A DNA stretch of 64,000 nucleotides. It comes from an uncultured Lachnospiraceae bacterium. Its GTDB lineage: Bacteria; Bacillota; Clostridia; Lachnospirales; Lachnospiraceae. The stretch covers positions 45,674 to 109,673 of the forward strand of contig CAJUHJ010000011.1 of assembly GCA_910586355.1 (NCBI GenBank), read 5' to 3'. This document shows, one piece after another, positions 25,170 through 32,983 of this stretch. Position numbers and translations under genes: made by a program. The notes under the pieces are model-generated. The model did no database searches, was not told the origin of the DNA, and saw nothing but the letters and a program-made list of their open reading frames with translations. Each line of letters starts with the position of its first letter. Position 1 is the stretch's first letter.

Positions 25170-27356
25170 TCAGTTTACATTTAAGCCTTCCATTAAATCA
25201 CATTTCATCAACCGCTTTCCTCCAATAAAATATGCAAGCCCCACGAAAAACACAATTGCCGCGGCAAATACAGCAATTGGTACAACCGGAGCCTTTCTCC
25301 AGAATACCAAAGGGTCTAAATAACTTAACTTTATCATCCATTGCGCCGCCGCGCCAGTCAGCAAAAATGTGAGAAACAGCGGTTTTCCGGCTACCATAAG
25401 CGCCTCCACCAAAAACATTTTCCTCATCTGCTGCGGCGTCAATCCAATTGTCAAATATCTGGCAAATTCCCTTTTTCTCTGGCGCAAAAATCCAAACGTA
25501 TGGGAAAACACATTTACAATTCCAATAACTGCAAGCAAAACACAAAATCCCCCCCAAATCACCATTGAGCCTTTCTGAATCCTGTCATTTGAAATTTTTT
25601 CCTGAATCCTGTTTTCAATGACAACGTCATATTTTTCCTCTAAAAGACGACAGGCCGACTGTTCCAGTTGGCGCAGCTTTAACAGACTGTCTTTTTCTTT
25701 TGCTAAAATCCTGACAAAACTATCTTTTTCTTTTCCTTTGAATTCTTTTGGAAGCTGCCTGTATGCCGATTCCGAAAGAAAGTGTACAAACGCAAAATCC
25801 TCATACTCCTCTCTTAAAACGGGAACTTCATTTGTATAGGCAAGAACTGGAATCTCTGCTGTAATCTCTTCGTTTATGCCAGAAAAAAGCACAGATGTTT
25901 CCCTGTTTTCTTTCACAAATGGAATATATTTGGCGTCTCTGAAATTACTGTTTACACTATCCCAAATTTGATTTAAAACCACAGCTCCTTTGCAGTTTCT
26001 CTCAATTCCAATTTGAGAACAATAGTCTAAAAACGCCGTATCATCTAAAACGACAATCGGAACTTTTACCGGATAACTGCCATCTTTGTCCATAAGGCCG
26101 CTAACTTCCGTAAGCCCGCCTAACGCCAAAAGTCCGTCGCTTTGCCAGTCTTCTTTTATCCATGTCACTGCCTCTGCTTTTTGATAAACAGCGACGTCTT
26201 CTGCCCCTCTTAAATTACGGAGTTTTTCAGCGAACTCAAACTCTAAAATATCTGTATCTTTTACCGTCGCCATAATATCCCAGGCATTTTTATAACGCTC
26301 AAAATATGTATACTCCGTGCTGATTCCAGAGAGTGTCGTAAATACCAGCATAACAGAAAATGCTAAAAACGAAAACAGCAGGGATAATGAAGAAAGGCGC
26401 AGCGCCTTTTTCTGCGCCCGCAGAGAATTTTGCGCCAGTTCCCCTTCCACGCCAAACACTAGGGCAGACAATGGAAATCGTCTGCTTTTTTTCACTTTTA
26501 AATCACCGGAATTGCGGATTGCCTCAAGAGGCGTTATGCCGCTTAATTTCATAGAAGGAATCCATGCGGAAAGGAACACTGTAAATACAGATACCAAAAC
26601 AGAAAACAAAAAAACTGCCGCATGATTTTGAAAGACAGCCATATGGCGTCCGGAAACTTCTGCTGAAAAATAATTTATCGCTTGTATTACTGCTGCCGAC
26701 GCGCCGGTTCCCACCACGCTTCCAAGCAATATAAAACCCCCGCAAAGCGCCGCCGCTTCCTGCAAAAGACAAATCCTGATTTGCTTTGGCGTCGCGCCAA
26801 TGCTTGACAAAATTCCAAACTGACGAATCCGCATACTCATTGACAATTCAAATGAATTACGAATAATTAAAACGATAGAACAAGATAAAATCAAAAGTAA
26901 TATCAAAAAAAACGTCAATAAAAGCGGCGGTGAATCATCTTTTGGATTTTGAATCAAATAGTTGGATAACAGCGTTTCATGGTATCTCGCCTCATCCTCC
27001 CCGCGTCCAAGCGCTCCCAAAATCAACGGCATATCTTTGTAAATCCGCCGTTTTTTCTGAAAATAAATATTTGTCACCGGTTCGCTTTTTTCATTCTCTG
27101 CAACAACCTTTGAAACATTTGCAAAACTATGTATCACAGCCAACTCGTCTTCTTTCATTTCTCCTACAATCTGCGCCTGCCAATCGCCTTCTTCCAATCG
27201 TATCCGCTCATTTTCATACGCCCAGAAATTATATGCCAGGGAACAAATCAAAGAAAGAAAAAACGATGCAGTTAGTGCGGCTGCAATGATCGTCCTGCTA
27301 GACGCGCGGTTTTGTTTTAAATAGCTTTTCGAATACTCTTTCCACATTCCACTCAC
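25170..27356 (-). CDS. FtsX-type ABC transporter permease, 728 aa
   Basis: Membrane partner of the ATPase encoded just upstream (4-nt overlap). The layout is a first transmembrane helix near residues 20-42, a short extracellular domain, three helices of a first FtsX domain (about 145-285, with MRIRQFGILSSIGATPKQIR), a further helix near 325, a large extracytoplasmic domain (about 350-590), and a second FtsX domain with three helices (about 600-720, RQRKREFARYLTIGLTPQQM). This double-FtsX form is the MacB/YtrF/BceB-like group that exports peptides, removes antimicrobials from lipid II or transmits signals. With a histidine kinase and response regulator in the same cluster, a role in response to envelope stress or antimicrobial peptides is plausible but not shown. 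Confidence 0.85.
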   Translation of the reverse strand: MSGMWKEYSKSYLKQNRASSRTIIAAALTASFFLSLICSLAYNFWAYENERIRLEEGDWQAQIVGEMKEDELAVIHSFANVSKVVAENEKSEPVTNIYFQKKRRIYKDMPLILGALGRGEDEARYHETLLSNYLIQNPKDDSPPLLLTFFLILLLILSCSIVLIIRNSFELSMSMRIRQFGILSSIGATPKQIRICLLQEAAALCGGFILLGSVVGTGASAAVIQAINYFSAEVSGRHMAVFQNHAAVFLFSVLVSVFTVFLSAWIPSMKLSGITPLEAIRNSGDLKVKKSRRFPLSALVFGVEGELAQNSLRAQKKALRLSSLSLLFSFLAFSVMLVFTTLSGISTEYTYFERYKNAWDIMATVKDTDILEFEFAEKLRNLRGAEDVAVYQKAEAVTWIKEDWQSDGLLALGGLTEVSGLMDKDGSYPVKVPIVVLDDTAFLDYCSQIGIERNCKGAVVLNQIWDSVNSNFRDAKYIPFVKENRETSVLFSGINEEITAEIPVLAYTNEVPVLREEYEDFAFVHFLSESAYRQLPKEFKGKEKDSFVRILAKEKDSLLKLRQLEQSACRLLEEKYDVVIENRIQEKISNDRIQKGSMVIWGGFCVLLAVIGIVNVFSHTFGFLRQRKREFARYLTIGLTPQQMRKMFLVEALMVAGKPLFLTFLLTGAAAQWMIKLSYLDPLVFWRKAPVVPIAVFAAAIVFFVGLAYFIGGKRLMKCDLMEGLNVN

Positions 27357-28030
27357 CTCCTCTGGTCGTCTGCAATCTGCCCGTCCGCAATCGTTACAAT
27401 CCTGTCCGCCTGTAACGCTGTCTTTTCATCATGGGTAACCATCAAAATAGTCTGATTCAAATTTCGGTTCGACAGCTTTAATAAATCCACAATTTCTTTT
27501 GAATTTTTTTGATCCAGATTCCCAGTCGGCTCGTCTGCCAAAAGAATTGCCGGACGGTAAACGAGCGCCCTTGCAATCGCAGCCCTCTGCTGCTGCCCGC
27601 CTGATAACTGATGCGGCAGCGCGTCCCGTTTATCATAAATTCCAAGCGAATCTATGATACTGTCATAAAACATTTTATCCGGTTTTCTCTTATCTAAAAG
27701 CATTGGCATTAGGATATTTTTTTCCACTGTTAAAGTCGGTATCAAATTGTAAAACTGATAGATGAGGCCCACCTTCCGCCGCCGAAATACTGCGGCTTCA
27801 CTTACACTTAACGTCCCAAGGTCAACGCCGTCTACGGTCACAGTCCCTTCCGTCGGTTTTTCCACACTTCCTAAAATATGTAAAAGCGTCGACTTCCCAG
27901 AACCGGAAGCGCCGACAATCGCTGTAAATTCCCCTTTTTTCACTGAAAAATCAATTCCATTTAAAGCAATGACCTGACTGTCTCCATTACCAAACACTTT
28001 TTTTACATTTTTGCATGTCAATAACTCCAT
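27353..28030 (-). CDS. ABC transporter ATP-binding protein (MacB/LolD type)
   Basis: Drives the FtsX-type permease encoded downstream. The start is the ATG at 28030 (MELLTCKNVKKVFGNGD), preceded by AGGAGG; an in-frame ATG 48 nt earlier lacks a site and would add a non-conserved tail. The 225 aa contain Walker A GASGSGKST, the Q-loop in IYQFYNLIPTLTVEKNI, signature LSGGQQQRAAIARAL, Walker B ILLADEPTGNLD and the switch His in MVTHDE. This pattern is that of the LolD/MacB/BceA subfamily. Its own promoter with a direct repeat lies directly upstream, separate from the two-component genes. Confidence 0.93.
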   Translation of the reverse strand: MELLTCKNVKKVFGNGDSQVIALNGIDFSVKKGEFTAIVGASGSGKSTLLHILGSVEKPTEGTVTVDGVDLGTLSVSEAAVFRRRKVGLIYQFYNLIPTLTVEKNILMPMLLDKRKPDKMFYDSIIDSLGIYDKRDALPHQLSGGQQQRAAIARALVYRPAILLADEPTGNLDQKNSKEIVDLLKLSNRNLNQTILMVTHDEKTALQADRIVTIADGQIADDQRR

Positions 28031-28064
28031 ATCACTTTTCCTCCTGTCAAAATTGTACGGTTCC

Positions 28065-28098
28065 ATTCTAACAAACAAAAGTGACAGTTTGGTGACAG
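28065..28098 (-). promoter_or_regulatory. ABC operon promoter with response-regulator-like direct repeat
   Basis: Plus-strand GTGACAG occurs at 28081-28087 and 28092-28098, an 11-bp spaced direct repeat, immediately upstream of TAGAAT (28065-28070). The expected -35 position falls on the repeat itself and has no good hexamer. A weak -35 overlapped by an 11-bp direct repeat is typical of promoters activated by OmpR-family regulators, so the adjacent response regulator is the obvious candidate. Confidence 0.55.
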
Positions 28099-28129
28099 AA
28101 TAAAAAATGAAACTTGCAATTACATTACT

Positions 28130-29320
28130 TTAGCAGACTCCCCTTTCATAAAACCGAATCTCAAAACAGGCAGATTTCGACGGAAGATTATACGCATGAA
28201 TAATTCCATTTTGCAGTTCTATGATTGCTTTTGCCAAAGAAAGTCCAATTCCAATTCCTCCGCTTCTCTCAGTTTTCCCACGATAAAAACGCTCAAATAA
28301 ATGCGGCAAATCCTCCTTTGAAAATCCAGCTCCTTCATCCCAGATAACAATCTTCACAAAAAGAGGATTTTTCTCATAAGCGCAATGGACAGTACTGCCC
28401 GGCGGCGTATGTTCCATACAGTTTTTTAATAAATTCATTACTGCCTCCATACTCCATTCCAAATCTGCGTTTACAAAGACTTCACCGTTTTCTGGAATAT
28501 CCACAGAGACTTCTGCCTGTAAAAACAGCTCCATAAGATTATCCGAAGCCAATGTAAGCAATGTAAATACATCCACAGATTTTCGTTTTATAACAAGCGT
28601 TCCCGCGTCCACGCGCGACAGCAAAAGAAGTGCTTCCGAGAGATTCGTAAGCCTGTCTGCCTGCCGCTTGATTTGTCTAAAACATTCCACATCAGACGCT
28701 TCTTTTTTCATTTGAGCCAAAAGAGAAATGGAAGTTATCGGCGTTTTTAACTGATGGGCAATATTTGAAAGATTTTCGGCAAAATTCCTCTTTGCCGTCA
28801 GCGCTTTCTCCCTTGTCATATATAACGCTGTAACAGTTTTATAAATCTCATCCTGCAAAGCAGAAAATTCATCCTCAGAAGTCTCCAAAATAAGCCCCTG
28901 ACCGCCCCTGTTTATTTTTTCTAAATAATTTGTCAGGGTATCAATACGATCAGACTGTTTCTTTTTGCGATAAGTTAATAGAAACACACAGACCAAAACT
29001 CCCGCCACAAATCCAATTCCTGCTAAAACAACAATCCAATCATCCCTATACCAAAAATCAACCGGACGGTATCCAAATAATGGCAATATATTTTCTTCCC
29101 CCAAAACCTTTTTTTCTATGAGTTCTGATTTTAACATCTGAAACACCACCTGCCTGTTGGCCTGGTTTTCCCGAATCAATTTCCCGCAAAAATTTCCCAA
29201 TGTCTGAAACTGTACTGTGCAAAAATGCAGCTGTAAAAGAACTGTCGTTACAGAAGCTGTTATGAGACTGACTGCCAGACTAGACAGCAATAGTTGCTGA
29301 TTGTGTTTTTTCAATTTCAT
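28130..29320 (-). CDS. sensor histidine kinase, 396 aa
   Basis: Membrane kinase for the adjacent response regulator. Two transmembrane helices (about 10-31 and 95-116) enclose a short extracytoplasmic loop of about 60 residues, too small for a large ligand domain. Such a small loop is often seen in kinases that sense through a partner transporter or the membrane. A linker is followed by HisKA with phospho-acceptor His189 (NLSNIAHQLKTPITSISL), then HATPase with NLLKNCMEHT, DEGAGFSKEDLPHLFERFY and GGIGIGLSLAK. It overlaps the response regulator gene by 4 nt. The ABC ATPase gene follows after 99 nt, with its own promoter. Confidence 0.92.
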   Translation of the reverse strand: MKLKKHNQQLLLSSLAVSLITASVTTVLLQLHFCTVQFQTLGNFCGKLIRENQANRQVVFQMLKSELIEKKVLGEENILPLFGYRPVDFWYRDDWIVVLAGIGFVAGVLVCVFLLTYRKKKQSDRIDTLTNYLEKINRGGQGLILETSEDEFSALQDEIYKTVTALYMTREKALTAKRNFAENLSNIAHQLKTPITSISLLAQMKKEASDVECFRQIKRQADRLTNLSEALLLLSRVDAGTLVIKRKSVDVFTLLTLASDNLMELFLQAEVSVDIPENGEVFVNADLEWSMEAVMNLLKNCMEHTPPGSTVHCAYEKNPLFVKIVIWDEGAGFSKEDLPHLFERFYRGKTERSGGIGIGLSLAKAIIELQNGIIHAYNLPSKSACFEIRFYERGVC

Positions 29321-29988
29321 ATTTCTTCCTCCATACGGTATCCAAAACTGCGGACGGTTTTTAAACAGGACGGCGCATGTAATTTTTCCCGGAGGCGTTT
29401 CATTGTCACAGTCAGCGTATTATCATTGACATAAATTCCGTTGCTGTCCCAAATCTGTTCCAACAATCTCTCTCTTGTCAGCGTCTTTCCTTTATTTTCC
29501 ATGAAAAGCAAAAGAAGCTGATATTCCGCGCGGCTGACGCATACCTCTTCTCCATCCAAAAATACCGCCGCCTTTTCCTTATCTATCGAAATCCGGCCGC
29601 AGGAAAGAACTGTTTCTTGTATGCCGCCCACCCTTCGTAAAAGCGCGTGAATCCGCGAATGTAAAACCTCCAATTCAAACGGCTTGACTATATAATCATC
29701 CGCGCCGTCCCTAAAACCCGAAACAATATCTTTCGTATCACCCCGGACTGTTAAAAAAATCACTGGAAGCCCCTTCCATTTCGAACGAATAAATCGGCAA
29801 AAAGAATCTCCCTCTCCGTCCGGCATATTCCAGTCCACCAAAATCAAATCCGGCATATGGCAAAGCAGCGCGTGTTTCGCCTCCAAAAGAGTAGAATAGA
29901 CAGAAACAAAAAATTCATTCTTCTCCAGATATTCTTTGACAAGTAACGCAATTTGCACATCATCTTCCACATAAAAAATTTCCGTCAT
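29317..29988 (-). CDS. OmpR-family response regulator, 223 aa
   Basis: The receiver domain has the acidic pair Glu8-Asp9-Asp10 (YVEDD), phospho-acceptor Asp52 (LVDWNMPDGEG), Thr in FLTVR, and the switch Lys in DDYIVKPFE. A winged-helix DNA-binding domain follows (about 125-220: SRAEYQLLLLF, NDNTLTVTMKRLREKL, VRSFGYRME). It lies 22 nt after the M56 gene and overlaps the kinase gene, so it is in the middle of the BlaI-to-permease cluster. A likely target is the GTGACAG direct repeat before the ABC genes. Confidence 0.93.
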   Translation of the reverse strand: MTEIFYVEDDVQIALLVKEYLEKNEFFVSVYSTLLEAKHALLCHMPDLILVDWNMPDGEGDSFCRFIRSKWKGLPVIFLTVRGDTKDIVSGFRDGADDYIVKPFELEVLHSRIHALLRRVGGIQETVLSCGRISIDKEKAAVFLDGEEVCVSRAEYQLLLLFMENKGKTLTRERLLEQIWDSNGIYVNDNTLTVTMKRLREKLHAPSCLKTVRSFGYRMEEEI

Positions 29989-30010
29989 TTTCTGTCTCCC
30001 TCTTCTTCCA

Positions 30011-32425
30011 TCAAAACGGTTCTTTGATACAATTTATATTTTCATATTCATCATATGAATATAAAATCTGAAAGCCATCGCACTGTCTGTCATAAAGCTC
30101 TCCTTTTAAAAACAACTCTTCTCTTACCCGAAAAAACGTCAAAGCCTCTGCCGTTATTCCCAATTTATCACTCACTTTTTCTTCTCCCGTCGCAAGATTT
30201 TTTTTATAAATCCCTTCTCTTTGTTTTTCCTGGGACGCTACATAATAGACCTCTCCATCTTTTACCCCGCACAAATAGCCCCAGATATTTTCTACAAACT
30301 GCGCCTCGCTGCTAAAATCTGGTGAAATACGGCAAAGCGGCTTAGGAAAAACATCATTCGTCCAGCCGGAATAATAGATAAAACCGCCGTCTTCACAAAT
30401 TCCATCAAATACATTATAAAGAATCGTATCCGCCGTTTTCCTGTCGCTTCCATCCATCGAAATACTGACTAGCGCCGGATCTTTTAATCCCATAATATCT
30501 TCCGTTTTTGCCGCCTTATACACAATACGCCCTCCGACAAACAATACCGGGCATGTCATCCATGCCTCCTGAAAAATCAAATCTTCCAAAACCTGCCGCT
30601 CTCCCTCTTTGTAACGTGTCAAGAGCAGCGGCTCAAAGACACTTGCAATTTCCCAGAGCGCACTCTCCTTTTGTGTATCTTCTTCTAAATAATAACTCCA
30701 GCCTTCTTTGTCCTCATAAAGACATACTTTTCCTACAATCCTGCACAAATCATCCTGTTTCATTCTTGGTTCCACTTGATTTTCATAACCGTCAAAATAA
30801 TCCCAAAACAACGGATAAATTTCGCCGCCGCCCCAGCTATTATCTGCCACGATAAGAGAAAGCCCCTGCATATCCTTCGTATGATAATTTTCTCCTTCTT
30901 TCGTCCAAAGAGAATCCGCCGTTAAAAATACCCGCTTCCCTGTGTCTGTGAACGCATACGTTTTCCCTCCGCTTTCCATAATTTTGTCATAAGCATTCTC
31001 TGTAAAAGAATCTATCTTCGTATACGAAAGTTTTTTATTCTCAATATCATAAATAAACCGCTCTTTCTGATTCGATTCATTATAAAGCAAAATCTGCTCT
31101 CCGTCTGCCGACACTTCAATATGCGCCGCCTTTTCGCCCTGCATATGGTTTGCGTCGAGAGATTTTAAATTTAACAGCTGTTCAATCTTTCTTTCATTGA
31201 AATTATAAATCAAAAGCCCCCAATAGTCGTACAAAATGGCTCTTTTTTCTGAAGCGTAAGCCATTTTGGGAAATGAAGCGCCATAAACGGCGCCTGCCGC
31301 CTCTTCCTCTGACAGAGACAACAGCATGGAACATTTTTCTTCTATTTTGATTTCTGGTTCTTTTGATATGTTTTCTGCCTCTTTTTTAGAAACTCTTCCC
31401 GTTACAAATAAACTTACCGATACTACGAAAACGATACCAAACAACGCGGCATAAATTCCTTTCTTTTTCCTTCCTCCAGAAAAAATATTGGCAAACCGCT
31501 CCTTAAGCGCAGAAACATCTTTTGAAAATTCACTGGTACATAATACAGCGCCCTTATTTTTTTCAGAAGATGCACAATGCAACAAAGTCATGCTGTACCT
31601 TTTTTTCTCTTCTTTCGAAAAAGATTTCACCACACTGCTGTCGCACAAAAGTTCCATATCCTGTATTGCCTGCCGCTCCATACATAAAACCAGCGGGTTA
31701 AACCAATGAATCGTTTTCACCAAAGCAAACAAAAGCCTAACCCAGATGTCTTTTCTTTTGTAATGCGTATATTCATGCTCTAAAATAAACGCCAGCTCCT
31801 CTTTCGTATATTCCCTGTCTGGAAGTAAAATCTGCGGTTTTCGGATTCCAATCAGCATTGGAGAACAAACAACGGATGAGCGATAAACCATAAGTTTTTC
31901 CTTTTGTCCATAAAAATGTTTCGTTCGATTTACTTTAGAAAAGAAAAAAGCGCAGCAAGCGGACTGCCAAATGAAAAGCGCGGCTGCAACTGCCGCCCAT
32001 ACAATCTTTGCCCACCAAATCACAAGATCAAAAACGTCTGTCTTTTGCCCCCCTGCCGCTTCTGTTTGCGGGACATATTCTATTTTTTCATTTTCTGCGA
32101 CTGGTTTTCTATTTTGTTGACCCAAATAATTTTCCGACGGATTCTTTTTTTCTCTTTTTTCCCCTTCCATTTGTCTGCTTTTTGGTAAAACAACAGAGCT
32201 TTCTTCCTCTAAAAAAACATCTGGAACAGAAAAAATCACAACCGCCTGTCCAGAAATGGAAAAATCAAACGGAAGAATCAAACGGACTGCAAGCAATACC
32301 CACAGGCAATACCGCCAGAAAACAGTACACCTTTTCTGAAGCAATGGAGAGACGGCAAATATCAAAAGAATTCCCACGCCACACAATACAGATAAATGCA
32401 GTAATTCCAAAAACAATGTTTCCAT
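30011..32425 (-). CDS. BlaR1-like M56 membrane metalloprotease with non-PBP sensor domain
   Basis: The protein anchors the sensing end of a BlaR1/BlaI-type switch: when activated, its zinc protease leads to loss of the repressor. The start is the ATG at 32425; AGGAGGG touches the ATG 6 nt upstream but is well spaced for this one. Four helices in the first about 340 residues enclose a charged loop and the M56 domain with HEYTH at about 217-221 (219-223 counted from the upstream ATG) and the downstream MELLCDSSVV. The C-terminal half (about 350-804) is extracytoplasmic and is not the penicillin-binding domain of BlaR1. It shows recurring strands such as YDYWGLLIYNFNERKIEQLL and FVGGRIVYKAAKTE, like DUF5050 or TolB-type beta-propellers. 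The signal sensed is unknown. Confidence 0.85.
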   Translation of the reverse strand: METLFLELLHLSVLCGVGILLIFAVSPLLQKRCTVFWRYCLWVLLAVRLILPFDFSISGQAVVIFSVPDVFLEEESSVVLPKSRQMEGEKREKKNPSENYLGQQNRKPVAENEKIEYVPQTEAAGGQKTDVFDLVIWWAKIVWAAVAAALFIWQSACCAFFFSKVNRTKHFYGQKEKLMVYRSSVVCSPMLIGIRKPQILLPDREYTKEELAFILEHEYTHYKRKDIWVRLLFALVKTIHWFNPLVLCMERQAIQDMELLCDSSVVKSFSKEEKKRYSMTLLHCASSEKNKGAVLCTSEFSKDVSALKERFANIFSGGRKKKGIYAALFGIVFVVSVSLFVTGRVSKKEAENISKEPEIKIEEKCSMLLSLSEEEAAGAVYGASFPKMAYASEKRAILYDYWGLLIYNFNERKIEQLLNLKSLDANHMQGEKAAHIEVSADGEQILLYNESNQKERFIYDIENKKLSYTKIDSFTENAYDKIMESGGKTYAFTDTGKRVFLTADSLWTKEGENYHTKDMQGLSLIVADNSWGGGEIYPLFWDYFDGYENQVEPRMKQDDLCRIVGKVCLYEDKEGWSYYLEEDTQKESALWEIASVFEPLLLTRYKEGERQVLEDLIFQEAWMTCPVLFVGGRIVYKAAKTEDIMGLKDPALVSISMDGSDRKTADTILYNVFDGICEDGGFIYYSGWTNDVFPKPLCRISPDFSSEAQFVENIWGYLCGVKDGEVYYVASQEKQREGIYKKNLATGEEKVSDKLGITAEALTFFRVREELFLKGELYDRQCDGFQILYSYDEYENINCIKEPF

Positions 32426-32438
32426 ACGCATCCCTCCT

Positions 32439-32807
32439 TTATAAATGCTCCAGATATTCTTTCAATTCTTTAATCTGATCTTCTGACAGTCCTTCCCCAT
32501 CATATAACGAAGCTACAAACTTTTTAACGGAACTTCCATACAGTCTCTTTAGGATAGACCCGCTTTCCTGTCTAAGATAATCTTCTTCTTTTACAATCGG
32601 AATATAACAATTGTTCCGTCCTTCCTTCCTAACCCTAAGAAACCCTTTTTCTTCTAAGCGGGACAAAAAAGAAAGTACCGTCGTTTTTGATAACCGCCGT
32701 TTTTTCGGCAACCGTTCTTCAATTTCTATTCTTGTCATAGGCCTCTTTGCTTTCCAAAGAATCATCATTAGCTCTAATTCTGAATTCGGTAATGTCTTAT
32801 ATTCCAT
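32439..32807 (-). CDS. BlaI/MecI/CopY-family repressor
   Basis: Winged-helix repressor of 122 aa: LPNSELELMMILWKAKRPMT, ERLPKKRRLSKTTVLSFLSR and EEKGFLRVRKEGRNNCYIP are the family hallmarks, followed by a C-terminal helical dimer domain. It is the first gene of the cluster and is followed after a short gap by the M56 gene, the standard blaI-blaR1 order. Two operator-like repeats cover its promoter (32832-32888), so it should repress itself and probably the entire downstream cluster. There is no beta-lactamase gene in the window. Confidence 0.9.
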   Translation of the reverse strand: MEYKTLPNSELELMMILWKAKRPMTRIEIEERLPKKRRLSKTTVLSFLSRLEEKGFLRVRKEGRNNCYIPIVKEEDYLRQESGSILKRLYGSSVKKFVASLYDGEGLSEDQIKELKEYLEHL

Positions 32808-32831
32808 CTTCCTGTCCTTTCTGCAGATATT

Positions 32832-32888
32832 ATATTCGGCATTTGCCGTACTTTTTTATATTCTACATTTGCAGAATATAAAAGTCAA
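32832..32888 (-). promoter_or_regulatory. blaI promoter with two BlaI-type operators
   Basis: TTGACT (32883-32888) and TAGAAT (32860-32865) are 17 nt apart on the minus strand. Operator B (32858-32879) is a dyad ATATTCT-8 nt-AGAATAT covering the -10 and spacer. Operator A (32832-32853) shares the pattern ATATTCnnCATTTGCnG and has the inner dyad CGGCA-TT-TGCCG; it lies over the transcribed start region. The two begin 26 bp apart. Two similar dyads over a blaI promoter are the classical arrangement for this family. Confidence 0.7.
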
Positions 32889-32983
32889 GAAAAAGTTCAC
32901 TTATTTTTCACATTTAATACATAACCAACTGCTAAAATAAAAACAGGAATAAACCTAATCATACACCATAAGGAGAAATGAAC

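Noticed and set aside
30011..32807. Beta-lactam resistance locus (blaI-blaR1)
   Set aside because: There is no beta-lactamase or PBP gene and the M56 protein lacks the penicillin-binding sensor domain, so the classical function cannot be claimed.
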